DNA of 64,000 nucleotides from Chromobacterium sp. IIBBL 290-4 (GTDB lineage: Bacteria > Pseudomonadota > Gammaproteobacteria > Burkholderiales > Chromobacteriaceae). The stretch covers positions 2,480,001 to 2,544,000 of the forward strand of contig NZ_CP100128.1 in the NCBI RefSeq assembly GCF_024207115.1, read 5' to 3'. Both the position numbers and the translations under genes were made by a program. The notes below the pieces were generated by a model. It was not told the origin of the DNA, searched no databases, and worked only from the letters and a program-made list of their open reading frames with translations. Positions 29,199 to 38,979 of this stretch are shown piece after piece; position 1 is the stretch's first letter; every line of letters begins with the position of its first letter.

Positions 29199-30071
29199 AT
29201 GAAAAAGATTACCAAAGCCGTTTTTCCTGTCGCAGGTTTGGGAACCCGTTTCTTGCCGGCCACCAAGGCCAGCCCGAAAGAAATGCTGCCGGTGGTCGAC
29301 AAGCCGCTGATCCAGTACGCGGTGGAAGAGGCGATCGCTGCCGGCATGACCGAGCTGATCTTCATCACCGGCCGCAACAAGCGCTCGATCGAGGATCATT
29401 TCGACAAGGCCTATGAGCTGGAAACCGAGCTCGAGTACAAGAATAAGCAGAAATTGCTGCAGCTGGTGCAGGAGATCATTCCGCCTTCGGTGTCTTGCAT
29501 CTATATTCGGCAAACCAAGGCATTAGGCCTGGGACATGCCGTGCTGTGCGCCAAACCGGTGGTGGGCGACGAGCCGTTCGCGGTGATTCTGGCCGATGAC
29601 CTGATTGAAGGCACGCCGGGCGCGATGGAGCAGATGGTGCGCGTGTTCGATGAAACCCATCTGTCGGTGTTGGGCGTCGAAACCGTGGCGCCGGAGGAGA
29701 CGGCGTCTTACGGCATCGTCAAGGTTGAGGCCGACGCCAAGGGACGGCAACGGGTTTGCCATATCGTCGAGAAGCCGCGTCCGGAAGAGGCACCGTCCAA
29801 TCTGGCGGTGGTGGGCCGTTACATCCTGACGCCGCGCATCTTCGACAAGCTGGTCAATACCGGCGCCGGCGCCGGCGGCGAAATTCAGCTGACCGACGGC
29901 ATCGCCGCCTTGATGCGGGATGAAACCGTGCTGGCTCATCCCTTTACCGGCACCCGTTACGACTGTGGCTCCAAGCTGGGCTATTTGATGGCCACGGTCA
30001 ACTATGGTTTGAAACATCATGAGGTGGCGGAGGATTTCGCCGCTTTCCTGCGCCAACTGAAGATCGACTGA
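29199..30071 (+). CDS. galU: UTP-glucose-1-phosphate uridylyltransferase
   Basis: Makes UDP-glucose from glucose-1-phosphate and UTP in the cytoplasm, for lipopolysaccharide, capsule and trehalose synthesis. The 290-residue protein begins with [31 protein letters not shown], the nucleotide-binding signature of the family, and contains [12 protein letters not shown], with the metal/substrate acidic residues, and [15 protein letters not shown] near the C-terminus. Length is typical. Its own promoter lies at 29126 and a hairpin follows. It competes for the same glucose-1-phosphate pool as the rfbF enzyme at 48387. Confidence 0.96.
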   Translation: MKKITKAVFPVAGLGTRFLPATKASPKEMLPVVDKPLIQYAVEEAIAAGMTELIFITGRNKRSIEDHFDKAYELETELEYKNKQKLLQLVQEIIPPSVSCIYIRQTKALGLGHAVLCAKPVVGDEPFAVILADDLIEGTPGAMEQMVRVFDETHLSVLGVETVAPEETASYGIVKVEADAKGRQRVCHIVEKPRPEEAPSNLAVVGRYILTPRIFDKLVNTGAGAGGEIQLTDGIAALMRDETVLAHPFTGTRYDCGSKLGYLMATVNYGLKHHEVAEDFAAFLRQLKID

Positions 30072-30086
30072 TCGCTTTTATCATCG

Positions 30087-30117
30087 CGCCGCCTATGAGG
30101 CGGCGTTCGCTTGTTTT
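30087..30117 (+). terminator. Terminator-like hairpin between galU and hpt
   Basis: A 7-bp perfect stem (CGCCGCC / GGCGGCG) with a 5-base loop is followed by the T-rich TTCGCTTGTTTT. It lies 15 bases after the galU stop. Confidence 0.65.
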
Positions 30118-30130
30118 GTAAGGAGTCAAC

Positions 30131-30673
30131 ATGCCTAATATTGCCGAAGCCCGTGGCCTGATCAATAGCTCGGATGTTCTGTTCAGCGCCGAAGAAGTCA
30201 GCGCCGCCGTTGACCGCATGGCGGTGGAAATCACTGAGAAACTGGGCGAGGAATATCCTCTGGTTCTGTCGGTGATGGGCGGCGCCGTGGTGTTCACCGG
30301 CCAACTGCTGCCGCGTCTGGCTTTCCCGCTGGACTTCGACTACGTGCATGTTTCCCGCTATGGCGACAAGACCCACGGCGGCGAACTGGTATGGAAGCAA
30401 GCGCCGAAGGAAGACGTGCGCGACCGCGTGGTGCTGGTGCTGGACGACATCCTCGACGAAGGCCACACCATGGCCGCCATCCGCGACAAGGTGATGGGCA
30501 TGGGCGCCAAGGCTTTCTACAGCGGCGTGTTCGCCAACAAGCTGATCAGCAAGGAAAAGCCCATGCTGGCGGACTTCGTCGGCCTGGATGTGCCGGACCG
30601 CTATGTGTTCGGCTACGGCATGGACGTGCGCGGCGCCTGGCGCAACCTGCCGGCGATCTACGCGCTGAAGTAA
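30131..30673 (+). CDS. hpt: Hypoxanthine-guanine phosphoribosyltransferase
   Basis: Salvages hypoxanthine or guanine with phosphoribosyl pyrophosphate to IMP or GMP. The 180-residue protein has the PRPP-binding motif VVLVLDDILDEGHTMAAI (about residues 101-118), the flexible-loop region VSRYGDKTHGG, and FVGLDVPDRYVFGYGMD, which contacts the purine. An AAGGAG site precedes the ATG. The gene is flanked by terminators on both sides and is therefore probably transcribed alone. Confidence 0.93.
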   Translation: MPNIAEARGLINSSDVLFSAEEVSAAVDRMAVEITEKLGEEYPLVLSVMGGAVVFTGQLLPRLAFPLDFDYVHVSRYGDKTHGGELVWKQAPKEDVRDRVVLVLDDILDEGHTMAAIRDKVMGMGAKAFYSGVFANKLISKEKPMLADFVGLDVPDRYVFGYGMDVRGAWRNLPAIYALK

Positions 30674-30694
30674 GCCCGGCTGGCTGAATGATGC

Positions 30695-30728
30695 AACCGC
30701 GCCGTTTCTGACGGCGCGGTTTTTTATT
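30695..30728 (+). terminator. Rho-independent terminator after hpt
   Basis: An 11-bp perfect stem (AACCGCGCCGT / ACGGCGCGGTT) with the loop TTCTG and a T run. It lies between hpt and the convergent response-regulator gene, 28 bases from the latter's stop. Confidence 0.92.
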
Positions 30729-30755
30729 GCGCAGCGCGTTTTGATCCAGACGCGC

Positions 30756-31904
30756 TCAACATTGCGATGATTGCTGCGCCAGTTCTCGCAGCCGCTGCAG
30801 CGTGTTTTTCAGCTGCCGGTCCGTGCCGACTTGCTGCAGATCCAATTGGCGGATGGCTTCGCCGAATTCGTTCACGGATTGATCGAGCTTGAATTCCTGC
30901 TCATCGGTGAGGCCGAATCCTATCGTCAGATGGCGGATTTGCTCGCAGAACAGCAGCACTCTTTCATTGATTTCGGCGTTGAAGCGGAAGTGTTGCGTTT
31001 CCAGGGCCGCCAAGGCTTCGGTCATCTCCCGGATGCTGAGCGTCAGGCCCTGCGTTTGCCTCTGCAGCAGCATCTCGTTGCGTATGCTGTGCAAGCGCCG
31101 CTCCGCCGAGTCCGCGATGATGGCCAGATGGTCGCGCAGCCGGCCCAGCTTGTCCGGATTGTCCTCCGGCATATTGTGGATCAGCAGGGTCAGGCTGGGG
31201 TAGTTGATGCAGATTCGATTCTTGAACGAGAAAATCCGCTCCATCGCCTGCATATTGTCCAGGATGGAGCTGGCCAGCGGAGAGCAGGCTTCGCCGTTCT
31301 CGTCCAGGTCCAGCACGCTGTAGTCGGGGCGGCGCAACCGGATGCTGCCGACAAGGTCATAGCCCGCGCGTATGCCTTGCAGCAGGCTGACGGCCAGCGT
31401 CTGCTCGGTGGCGCATTCCTGGCTGCGGCGCATGAACTCCAGTACGGTGCCGAGTTCGCCGGCATTGGTCATCGCATCGAAGGCGAAGCTGCGGACGGTG
31501 GCGATTTCGCTGCTCAGCTGGTGCCGGTGCTGGCGGGCGCGCTGAGCCAGCTGGATTTTATAGCGCAGCTCCTCGCCGTCTATCGGCTTTTCCAGATAAT
31601 CGTCGCAGCCGGCATCCATGCCGCACAGCTTGGCCTCGTTGCCGGTGTTGGACGATAGGAACAGGATCTGCATATTGGCGTCGGCCTCGCGCAGATGCCT
31701 GCATACCGTGAAGCCATCCATGCCCGGCATCAGCACGTCGCACAAGGCCATCGATGGCGAGGGCGAGGAGTCCAGCGCCTCAAGCGCGGCCTCGCCGGAT
31801 TCGAAGATCCGCAGCGGCCAGTCCGCGCCTAGCTCATCTTGGATGAACATCCGTTGCAATGGATCATCGTCGATGGCCCAGATGGTGAATTCTTGATTGT
31901 CCAT
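30756..31904 (-). CDS. Response regulator with receiver domain and novel C-terminal region
   Basis: A 382-residue protein with an N-terminal receiver domain (residues about 6-125). Acidic residues Asp12-Asp14, the phosphoacceptor Asp56 in ALCDVLMPGMDG, and the conserved lysine in DDYLEKPIDG are all present. The remaining 250 residues contain no known output domain that I recognise. They are helical and include YSVLDLDENGEACSPLASSIL and a coiled-coil-like stretch near residues 265-380. It follows the hybrid kinase by 54 bases and is most likely its partner. GGGGATAGCC precedes the ATG. Confidence 0.88.
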   Translation of the reverse strand: MDNQEFTIWAIDDDPLQRMFIQDELGADWPLRIFESGEAALEALDSSPSPSMALCDVLMPGMDGFTVCRHLREADANMQILFLSSNTGNEAKLCGMDAGCDDYLEKPIDGEELRYKIQLAQRARQHRHQLSSEIATVRSFAFDAMTNAGELGTVLEFMRRSQECATEQTLAVSLLQGIRAGYDLVGSIRLRRPDYSVLDLDENGEACSPLASSILDNMQAMERIFSFKNRICINYPSLTLLIHNMPEDNPDKLGRLRDHLAIIADSAERRLHSIRNEMLLQRQTQGLTLSIREMTEALAALETQHFRFNAEINERVLLFCEQIRHLTIGFGLTDEQEFKLDQSVNEFGEAIRQLDLQQVGTDRQLKNTLQRLRELAQQSSQC

Positions 31905-31958
31905 GGCTATCCCCGTTTGGCGGTCAGAGTTAGTCGGCCACCGCCAGTCCTGGCGGTT

Positions 31959-34900
31959 TTATTCGTCGTTTTCATCTATAGCTTGTTCTGCGGGCAGCGG
32001 CTGCAGCGCTTGCTTGATCCAGACCAAGGCCTGCCCCATTTGCCCGCTGACGCGCTCGAGCAAGTCGGATAGCTCGCGCGGCGGCGTCTCATGGCAGGCT
32101 TTTTCCAGTTTGTTGGCCGCTTCGGCCAATTCGATCGCGCCTATGGTGCTGGCGCCGCCCTTCAAGGTATGCGCCAGGCGTTTCAGTTCGTCCCAGGCCT
32201 GCTGGTCCGCGAATTGGCGCATGTCGTGCAGGCCATGGCGCCAATGTTCGGCGAAATGGTCCAATAGCCGGCGGTAGCGCTCCTGGTCGCCGCGCATCCT
32301 GGCCAGCGCGCCTGAGGTGTCGAACTGACGCAAGGCCTCCATCAGCAGGATAGGCTGCGTCGACGCCGGCGGGGCCGGCGCGGGAGCGGCGGGCGAGGGC
32401 GTTTTGGCGGGGCACCAGCGCGCCAGGGTGAGCCAAAAGGTCTCCAGCTCGATGGGCTTGCTCAAATAATCGTCCATGCCTGCGGCCAATGCCTGGCTGC
32501 GGTCTTCCGGCCGCGCGCTGGCGGTCATGGCGATGATGGGCAGCCGGGCGCCGCGAGGCAGGACGCGGATGCGGCGGGTCGCTTCCAATCCATCCATGAC
32601 GGGCATCTGCATGTCCATCAAGACCAGGTCGTAAGAGTGCGTGGCGACGGCGTCCAAGGCCTCGACGCCATTGACGGCCTCATCCACCTCCGCGCCGGCG
32701 TCCTGCAGCAGCTCTCTTGCGTATTGCCGATTGAAGCCGTTGTCCTCCACCAGCAGGACGCGCAGGCCGCGCAGCGAAAACTCGCTCGGTTTCAACATGC
32801 CGGGGGTTTCCAGTTGCTGGTCTGATTTTTCCAGGAGCAATTCGATGCGGAACTCCGATCCTTGGCCCACGCTGCTGTCCACGCTGATATTGCCGCGCAT
32901 GGCCTCCAGCAGTTGACGGCAGATGGCCAAGCCCAGCCCGGTGCCGCCGAAGCGCCGGGTGGTGGAGGCGTCCGCCTGCATGAACTGGTTGAATAGATTG
33001 AGCTGGGTCTCGGTGTCCATGCCGATGCCGCTGTCGCGGATGATGAACTCGCAGCGAACGGCGCGGGCGGTTTCCTCCAGATTGCGCAGCTGTAGCGACA
33101 CATAACCCTGCTCGGTGAATTTGACGGCATTGGACAGCAAGTTGATCAGGATCTGCTTGATCCGCAGCGCATCGCCCAAATACACGCCGCACAGGCTGTC
33201 CGGCCAATCGGAAATCAGGCGCAGGCCTTTGCGGTCGGTTTGGGACTCGATCATCGCCAGGCTCTGGCGGCAAATGTCGTCCAGCCGGAACGGGTGGATG
33301 TCCAGCGTGAACTTGCCGGAGCGGTACTTGGAGAAGTCCAGGATGTCGTTGATGATGCCGAGCAGAGACTTGGCCGCCTCCCGCACTTTTTGCAAGTAAT
33401 CCAGCTGTTGCGCATCCAGCGAGGTGCTCAGCGCCAGCTCGGCGAAGCCGATGATGGCATTCATCGGGGTGCGGATTTCATGGCTCATATTGGCGATGAA
33501 TTCATCTTTGAGCCGATCGGCCGAACGCGCTTCGTTCAAGGCCAGTTCCAGCTCCGTGGTGCGGGCCGCCACCAGTTGGGACAGCCTGGTCTGTTGATCG
33601 ACCAGGAAGGCCTCGGCTTCCTTTTGCAGGCTGATGTCGCTGATGGTGCCGCGCACCAGCAAGGGCTGGTCGGCGTAGTCGCGTTCGATGACCGCGCCCT
33701 TGGTCAATACCCAGCAGTATTGTCCGTTTTGCCGGCGCACCCGGTAGCGGGTTTCGACGAAGGGCGCCATGTCGGACAATAGCGCTCGCAGGCTCTGGTT
33801 GCGCGAGGCGACATCATCCGGATGCACCAGCGCGTTCCACAAGCTGGTGGGGCCGTTGACCATTTCCGGCTGATAGCCGAGCAGGGCGAGCCAACTGGGC
33901 GAAAAATGGATTTCGCCGGTCAGGACATTGTATTCGTACACGCCCATGCCGGTGGACTCCAGCGCCTCGCGCCAGTGCTGTTCGTTGAGGCGCACGGCTT
34001 CGACGGCTTCAACCTGCGCGCTGATGTCGTGCTGTTCGGCGACGAAGTGCGTCAGGAGATTGTGGCTGTCGTAGATGGGCGCCAGCGACATATTGTTCCA
34101 GAACCGGGAGCCGTCGCGGCGGGTGCTGCGCATCAGCAAGGAAACCGGCTTGGCGATGGAGATGGCTTGCTCCAACAGGCGCAGCGTGGCGGGGTCGTTG
34201 TCTTCATCCTGCCAAAAGCGGCTGCTCTTGCCTTGGATGTCTTCTTTGGCGTAGCCGGTCATGCGGCAGAAGCCGTCATTGACGAAGACGGTCGGCAGTT
34301 CCGGCTTGAGGGCGTCGGCGATCAAAAAACCGGTGGACATGGATTCGATGCCGCGCAGCAAGAGGTGGACTTGCTCGTCTGCCGCATGCATGCGCGAGAT
34401 GTCATGAAATACCATCAAGTTCAGCGGAGGCTCGGCCTCGTCAGGCAGCAAGGGCTGGCAATTGAGCCGCAGCCAGATGCGGTTGCCGTCCGGGCGGAGA
34501 AGCGACAGCACTTGCTTGCTTTGCCGGCCCGGCGCGAGTTGTTCGGACAAGGCGATCGGCACGCCGTCTTCGCTCTGGCATTCCTGCCATAGCTTGAAGG
34601 CGCCCAATGATTGCAACTCGGCCTCGCCCACGCCGAAAATGCGCGCCGCCGCGGGATTGAGCGCCAGCACCTTGCCTTCGCCGTCATGGATCAGCACTCC
34701 TTCCGTCAGCGCGTTGACGACGGCGCGGTAGCGCTTTTCGCTGGTTTGCAAGGCCCGCTCCATCCTGTGCTGCTCGCTTTTATCGGCGATGATGCCGACG
34801 AACTGGCGTTTGTTGTCGGCATAGAACTCGCTGGTGGCGAGGTGCAGCGGAAACAATTCCCCGTTCTTGCGTATGCCCTTGGCGTTGATTTCGAAACCGG

Positions 34901-35333
34901 TGGCCGTTTTTCGCCCGCTTTGCAGATAGCGCTGGATGTATTGGCCGTGTTGGCTGCGATAGGGCTCCGGCATCAGCATGGTGATCGATTGGCCGAAGGT
35001 CTCCGCGGCGCTGTAACCGAACATCCTTTCCGCCGCGCGATTGAACAGGCCGATGCTGCCCGCCTCGTCTATGGTGATGAAAGCTTCGGCGGCGTTGTCG
35101 ATGATGCTGGAAAGATAAGCTTGCTGTTGTTTCAGCTGTTTGACCTGCTGCCGCTGCCGATATAGCCGCCACACGGTGGTGGCCAGCGTGGCCAGCAGGG
35201 TGGCCAGCACGGCCAGCTGCAAACTGGTGGACACCTGGCTGGGCGTGGGATTCGCCACAAAAAGCAGGGCCAGGACCAGAGTGAGCGACAAGACGGCCGG
35301 CAGCAGCCAGTTGAACAAAGACTGTTTGGTCAA
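31959..35333 (-). CDS. Hybrid sensor histidine kinase with four PAS, receiver and HPt domains
   Basis: An 1124-residue inner-membrane kinase. Two transmembrane segments lie at about residues 8-27 and 38-55 with almost no periplasmic loop, so signals are probably sensed in the cytoplasm or membrane. PAS domains cover about 73-190, 198-315, 325-440 and 450-572. HisKA has His618 in NMSHEIRTPMNAII, followed by an HATPase with NLLSNAVKF and GGTGLGLAIC. The receiver has Asp907 in LVLMDMQMPVMDG. The C-terminal HPt has His1055 in AHTLKGGASTIGA. A phosphorelay within the protein and on to the neighbouring response regulator is expected. The signal is unknown. Confidence 0.94.
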   Translation of the reverse strand: MTKQSLFNWLLPAVLSLTLVLALLFVANPTPSQVSTSLQLAVLATLLATLATTVWRLYRQRQQVKQLKQQQAYLSSIIDNAAEAFITIDEAGSIGLFNRAAERMFGYSAAETFGQSITMLMPEPYRSQHGQYIQRYLQSGRKTATGFEINAKGIRKNGELFPLHLATSEFYADNKRQFVGIIADKSEQHRMERALQTSEKRYRAVVNALTEGVLIHDGEGKVLALNPAAARIFGVGEAELQSLGAFKLWQECQSEDGVPIALSEQLAPGRQSKQVLSLLRPDGNRIWLRLNCQPLLPDEAEPPLNLMVFHDISRMHAADEQVHLLLRGIESMSTGFLIADALKPELPTVFVNDGFCRMTGYAKEDIQGKSSRFWQDEDNDPATLRLLEQAISIAKPVSLLMRSTRRDGSRFWNNMSLAPIYDSHNLLTHFVAEQHDISAQVEAVEAVRLNEQHWREALESTGMGVYEYNVLTGEIHFSPSWLALLGYQPEMVNGPTSLWNALVHPDDVASRNQSLRALLSDMAPFVETRYRVRRQNGQYCWVLTKGAVIERDYADQPLLVRGTISDISLQKEAEAFLVDQQTRLSQLVAARTTELELALNEARSADRLKDEFIANMSHEIRTPMNAIIGFAELALSTSLDAQQLDYLQKVREAAKSLLGIINDILDFSKYRSGKFTLDIHPFRLDDICRQSLAMIESQTDRKGLRLISDWPDSLCGVYLGDALRIKQILINLLSNAVKFTEQGYVSLQLRNLEETARAVRCEFIIRDSGIGMDTETQLNLFNQFMQADASTTRRFGGTGLGLAICRQLLEAMRGNISVDSSVGQGSEFRIELLLEKSDQQLETPGMLKPSEFSLRGLRVLLVEDNGFNRQYARELLQDAGAEVDEAVNGVEALDAVATHSYDLVLMDMQMPVMDGLEATRRIRVLPRGARLPIIAMTASARPEDRSQALAAGMDDYLSKPIELETFWLTLARWCPAKTPSPAAPAPAPPASTQPILLMEALRQFDTSGALARMRGDQERYRRLLDHFAEHWRHGLHDMRQFADQQAWDELKRLAHTLKGGASTIGAIELAEAANKLEKACHETPPRELSDLLERVSGQMGQALVWIKQALQPLPAEQAIDENDE

Positions 35334-35442
35334 AACGCCCTCCCGTCAGGCGATCCGATATGAGCTTAAGTTAGTTGTAGTCCTTGGCCGGGAGAGCAGT
35401 AGGGGGATTTCAGGGAGGAGCAGGGACGGAGCGCAGAGGCGG

Positions 35443-36198
35443 TCAGGCCGCTTCCGCTTGGCGCTCCGGCAGGCGCAGCGGCCATCGATACACTTTTTCC
35501 AGTCTTTCCGGCGTCAGCGTAAGGCGGGGCTGGCCGCAGGCGACGAGCCGGCCTTGCTCCAGCAAGACGGCTTGGTCGGCGTATTCGGCTGCCAGCGCCA
35601 GGTCATGCAAGACCTGCACCACGGTTTTGCCTTGGGCCGCCAGCTCGCGCAGTAGCAATTGCAGCTGGTGTTGATGGCGGGGGTCCAGATGGTTGGTCGG
35701 CTCATCCAGCAGGATCACCGGCGTTTGCTGCGCCAGCGCGCGGGCGATGGCGGCGCGCTGTTTCTCGCCGCCGGAAAGCTGCTCCAGCCGCGAGCGGGCG
35801 TGGCGGTCCATCTCAACAGTGGCCAAGGCCGCGGCGTCGCGGTCGCGCGGCGATGGGCGGGTGAAGGCGCCGAGGAAGGGCATGCGGCCCAGCGCGACGA
35901 ACTCCTCCACCGTCAGCGGGATGCCGGCTGGCAGATGCTGCGGCACCCAGGCGATGCGGCGGGCGCGCTGCAGCGCGTCCATGCGGCACACGCACTGGCC
36001 GTTCAGCCGCACCGCGCCGGCGCTGGGAATCGCCAGCCCGGCCAGCAAGCGCAGCAGCGTGGTCTTGCCTGCGCCGTTAGGCCCCAGCAGCGCGCTGACC
36101 TGGCCGGCCGGCAAATCCAGCTGGATATCGCTGAGCAAGGCGCGGCCGGAGACCGCGTAGTCCAGTCCGCGGACTTTCAGGCTGTGGTTGTCAGTCAT
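35443..36198 (-). CDS. chuV: Heme ABC transporter ATP-binding protein
   Basis: A 251-residue ABC ATPase of the HmuV type that powers heme uptake across the inner membrane. Walker A GPNGAGKTT (about residues 39-47), signature LSGGEKQRAAIA and Walker B VILLDEPTNHLD are all present, as is the switch histidine in LHDLAL. Its ATG lies one base after the permease stop. It is the last gene of the heme operon; 109 bases separate it from the kinase gene upstream on the same strand. Confidence 0.93.
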   Translation of the reverse strand: MTDNHSLKVRGLDYAVSGRALLSDIQLDLPAGQVSALLGPNGAGKTTLLRLLAGLAIPSAGAVRLNGQCVCRMDALQRARRIAWVPQHLPAGIPLTVEEFVALGRMPFLGAFTRPSPRDRDAAALATVEMDRHARSRLEQLSGGEKQRAAIARALAQQTPVILLDEPTNHLDPRHQHQLQLLLRELAAQGKTVVQVLHDLALAAEYADQAVLLEQGRLVACGQPRLTLTPERLEKVYRWPLRLPERQAEAA

Positions 36199-36199
36199 G

Positions 36200-37150
36200 T
36201 CATGCGCTCCCTTGTTGGCGGCGGAACAGCCAGATGAAAAACGGCGGACCGGCGAAGGCGGCCAGCAGGCCCACCGGCAGGTCCAGCGGCCAGGCGATAT
36301 TGCGGGCCAGGGTGTCGATGGCCAGCAGAAACAGCGCGCCGGCCCAAGCGGACAGCAAGATCAGCCTGCGGCGGCAGCCGCCGGCCAGCAGGGCCAGGGC
36401 GTTCGGTATCAGCATGCCGACGAAGCCAATCACGCCGGACAAGGCCACCGCTCCGCCGGTAGCCAGCGCCGCGCCGACGGCGGCCAGCCGGCGGGTGCGG
36501 CGGGTGTCTATGCCCAGAGAGCGGGCGGTTTCCTCGCCCAGCATCAGCGCGTCCAGATCGCGGCCTATGCCCAGCAACAGCATAATGCCCAGCAATGCGG
36601 CGGCTAGGCAGGGCCACAGCCGGCCGGGCAGGGCGGAGCCCAGGTTGCCGGCCAGCCAGCTGCTGGCCGAGCGCAGCGTCAAGTCGTCGGACATGAACAG
36701 AATCAGCCCGGACAGCGCGCCGCAAAACGCGCCCACCACCAGGCCCATCAGCAACAGTCCGGCCAGGCCGCCCTTGGCCAGCCGGGCCAGCGCCAGAATC
36801 AGCCAGGTGGCGACCAGGCCGCCGCCAAAGGCCGCCACCGGCAGCGACAGGCCGGGCAAGCCCAAGGCCAGCACGGCGATGACCGCCAGCGCCGCCCCGC
36901 CTGAGGTGCCGATCAAACCGGGATCGGCCAGCGGATTGCGGAACAGCGCCTGCAGCGCCGCGCCGCTGGCCGCCAAGGCCGCGCCCACGGTCAGCGCGGC
37001 GGCGACGCGCGGCAGCCGCAACTCGCTGACCAGCGGATCGCTCCAATCCGGCCAGCTCAGGTGGCCGGCGGAGCTGGACAGCGCCAATAAGGGCAGCGCC
37101 AGGCTCAAGGCGGCGAGGGAGGGCAGCAGCAGACGGTGCGCCGCGCTCAC
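36200..37150 (-). CDS. chuU: Heme ABC transporter permease
   Basis: A 316-residue FecCD-family permease with about nine to ten transmembrane helices. The stretch ALFRNPLADPGLIGTSGGAAL is the hallmark of heme and siderophore permeases, and VGFVGMLIPNALAL corresponds to the ATPase-coupling region. Translation begins at a GTG that overlaps the TGA of the binding-protein gene (GTGA). Together with the ATPase downstream and the binding protein upstream it forms the inner-membrane heme importer. Confidence 0.93.
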   Translation of the reverse strand: MSAAHRLLLPSLAALSLALPLLALSSSAGHLSWPDWSDPLVSELRLPRVAAALTVGAALAASGAALQALFRNPLADPGLIGTSGGAALAVIAVLALGLPGLSLPVAAFGGGLVATWLILALARLAKGGLAGLLLMGLVVGAFCGALSGLILFMSDDLTLRSASSWLAGNLGSALPGRLWPCLAAALLGIMLLLGIGRDLDALMLGEETARSLGIDTRRTRRLAAVGAALATGGAVALSGVIGFVGMLIPNALALLAGGCRRRLILLSAWAGALFLLAIDTLARNIAWPLDLPVGLLAAFAGPPFFIWLFRRQQGSA

Positions 37151-37938
37151 ATCTTCACCATCTGCTCGACCACGGCGGGGCTGCCCAGGCCCACCAGCAT
37201 GGCCTGCTTGGGCGGCATCAGATAGATGCGGCCTTGCTTGCCGGCCGGCGTGGCGGCGATTTCCGGCCGTTTGGCGAAGGCGTCCTTGCCGCCGTAGACT
37301 GCGGCAGTGTGGCTGCCGAGGATGATCACGTCCGGCTTCAGCGCCTGCCAGGCTTCGCGGGTGAGCGGCTTGAAGCCGTTGAGCCCGGCCGCGGCGTTGA
37401 CGCCGCCGGCGGCGCGGATCAGCGTGTCCGGCGCCGTTTCGGCACCTGCCGCCAGGCTGCCGTCATAGCTCACCAGATAGCGCACCGGCCGGGCGGGCCG
37501 CAGGCGCATGCCTTGTTTCCAGTCGGCGGCCAGTTTGGCGGCGGCGGCGTCGCGGCCTAGCAGCTGCCCAACCTTGACGATGGCCTCGGCGAAATCGCGG
37601 CCGTCCTCGCGGGCGCTCACCTCTTCGGCGCGCAGCTTCAACTGCTTGAGTTGCGGCCAAAGCGTGGGCGGTTGCGCGGCGGCGCTGCCCAGCACCAGCG
37701 TCGGCTTCAGCTTGGCGATGGTTTCGGCGTTCAGGGCGCGGGAGAAACCCACCACCTGCGCCTTGGCCAGCGCGGCTTCCTGGCTGCTGCGGTCGCGGCC
37801 CACCACTTCGCCGGCCGCGCCCAGCGCCACCACGATTTCGGCGATGTCCGGCGTCACCACCACCAGCCGCTCCGCCGCCTGGCCAGGCAGGGCGAAGGCG
37901 GCCAGCAGCAGGCCGGCGATCCAGGGCTTACGCGACAT
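37147..37938 (-). CDS. chuT: Periplasmic heme-binding protein
   Basis: A 263-residue HmuT-type binding protein with the signal peptide MSRKPWIAGLLLAAFALPGQAA. Mature sequence features typical of the family are RLVVVTPDIAEIVVALGA, VVGRDRSSQEAA and PDVIILGSHTAAVYGG. It would carry heme from the outer-membrane receptor to the permease. The start overlaps the stop of the cytoplasmic heme-handling gene by 11 bases. Tyr, the usual heme-iron ligand in this family, occurs at several places, but the ligand cannot be assigned by eye. Confidence 0.92.
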   Translation of the reverse strand: MSRKPWIAGLLLAAFALPGQAAERLVVVTPDIAEIVVALGAAGEVVGRDRSSQEAALAKAQVVGFSRALNAETIAKLKPTLVLGSAAAQPPTLWPQLKQLKLRAEEVSAREDGRDFAEAIVKVGQLLGRDAAAAKLAADWKQGMRLRPARPVRYLVSYDGSLAAGAETAPDTLIRAAGGVNAAAGLNGFKPLTREAWQALKPDVIILGSHTAAVYGGKDAFAKRPEIAATPAGKQGRIYLMPPKQAMLVGLGSPAVVEQMVKM

Positions 37939-38962
37939 CGGCTTGCTCCAGCGGCGGCAGTTCGCCCAGCAGTTTCACCCATTCCGCGCGCTCGTGGCGG
38001 CCGGGCTTGCGTTCGCCGAAGAAGGTGGCCAGCGATTCGCCCGCCTCGTCGAACAGCTCCAGCGAGGTCACCACGCCGTGGTCGCCCGGCTTGCGGGTGA
38101 TCCAGGCTTCGGCGATCAGGTCGGCGCGCAGGTGCAGATTGAAGTTTTCGTCCAGCACATTGAGCCAGTCGCCGACTACCTGCACATTGCGGATGACGCC
38201 GGTGTGGATCTGGATCATACCCTTATTGCCGGCAAACACCATGATGGGCGTCTCGGTGGCGGCGGCGCGGCGCAGCAGCTGCTCCACCGCGTCTTCGCGC
38301 ACCCGCCAGGCGTGGCCATCGGGGGCCAGGCGGAAACCCTGGCGGCGCGATACCTGCCAGCGGCGCAGGAAGGGATGGAAGTCGTGCACGTCTTTCAGCT
38401 GCAGCCATTCGGCGCGGAAAGCGGCCTGGTCGATGGCCTCGTCCGGCTGATCCGCCGCCGCCGCGTCTTGCGGTTCCGGCGCGATGTCCGCTGCCGGCGC
38501 GGCGAAGCGCGCTACCAGCGCGTCGAAGGCGAAGACATCGCTGTGCTCTGTCAGATACACCTTGTGCACCGCCTCGCCGTGGCGGTCGAAGAATTGCAGG
38601 CTGCGCTGGACGCCGTGCGGCGTTTCGGCGCGGACGGCGAAGCCATGGCGCCAGTTGAACAGGAAGATGCGCAGGTCGATGACCGGGTTGATCGCCAGTC
38701 CCACTTTGCCGTTGAACTCGACATTGGCGTAATCGCCCTTGGTTTCATGAACGCAGGCGTGGTTGCGGGTCAGCGCCATCACCCGGCCCAAACCCTCCAA
38801 CGCGGCCAGGATGTCCGGCCATTGGGGGGCGAGCGGGGTGGCGGCCGGATCGGCGGCCACCAGTTCGCATTCGCTGACCTTCAAGGCCTGGGCGGCGTCG
38901 CGCGCGCGAAGGCGCGGTTGGCTGGCTTTCAGGGTTTGATAGCGTTCCCATAGCTGGCTCAT
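37928..38962 (-). CDS. chuS: Hemin-degrading / heme-trafficking factor
   Basis: A 344-residue HmuS/HemS protein, built from two repeated halves (about 30-165 and 210-335). The first has MALTRNHACVHETKGDY, where the His acts as heme ligand in related proteins; the second has MVFAGNKGMIQIHTGVI. It binds incoming heme in the cytoplasm and stores or opens it to release iron. AGGAG precedes the ATG. A 10-bp hairpin at 38980-39000 separates it from the receptor gene. Confidence 0.93.
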   Translation of the reverse strand: MSQLWERYQTLKASQPRLRARDAAQALKVSECELVAADPAATPLAPQWPDILAALEGLGRVMALTRNHACVHETKGDYANVEFNGKVGLAINPVIDLRIFLFNWRHGFAVRAETPHGVQRSLQFFDRHGEAVHKVYLTEHSDVFAFDALVARFAAPAADIAPEPQDAAAADQPDEAIDQAAFRAEWLQLKDVHDFHPFLRRWQVSRRQGFRLAPDGHAWRVREDAVEQLLRRAAATETPIMVFAGNKGMIQIHTGVIRNVQVVGDWLNVLDENFNLHLRADLIAEAWITRKPGDHGVVTSLELFDEAGESLATFFGERKPGRHERAEWVKLLGELPPLEQADVA

Positions 38963-38979
38963 TGATATCTCCTGTGCGA

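Noticed and set aside
36234..37325. A 363-codon plus-strand frame opposite the heme permease
   Set aside because: Antisense to a clear FecCD permease. Its product is a Ser/Arg/Pro-rich shadow without domains.
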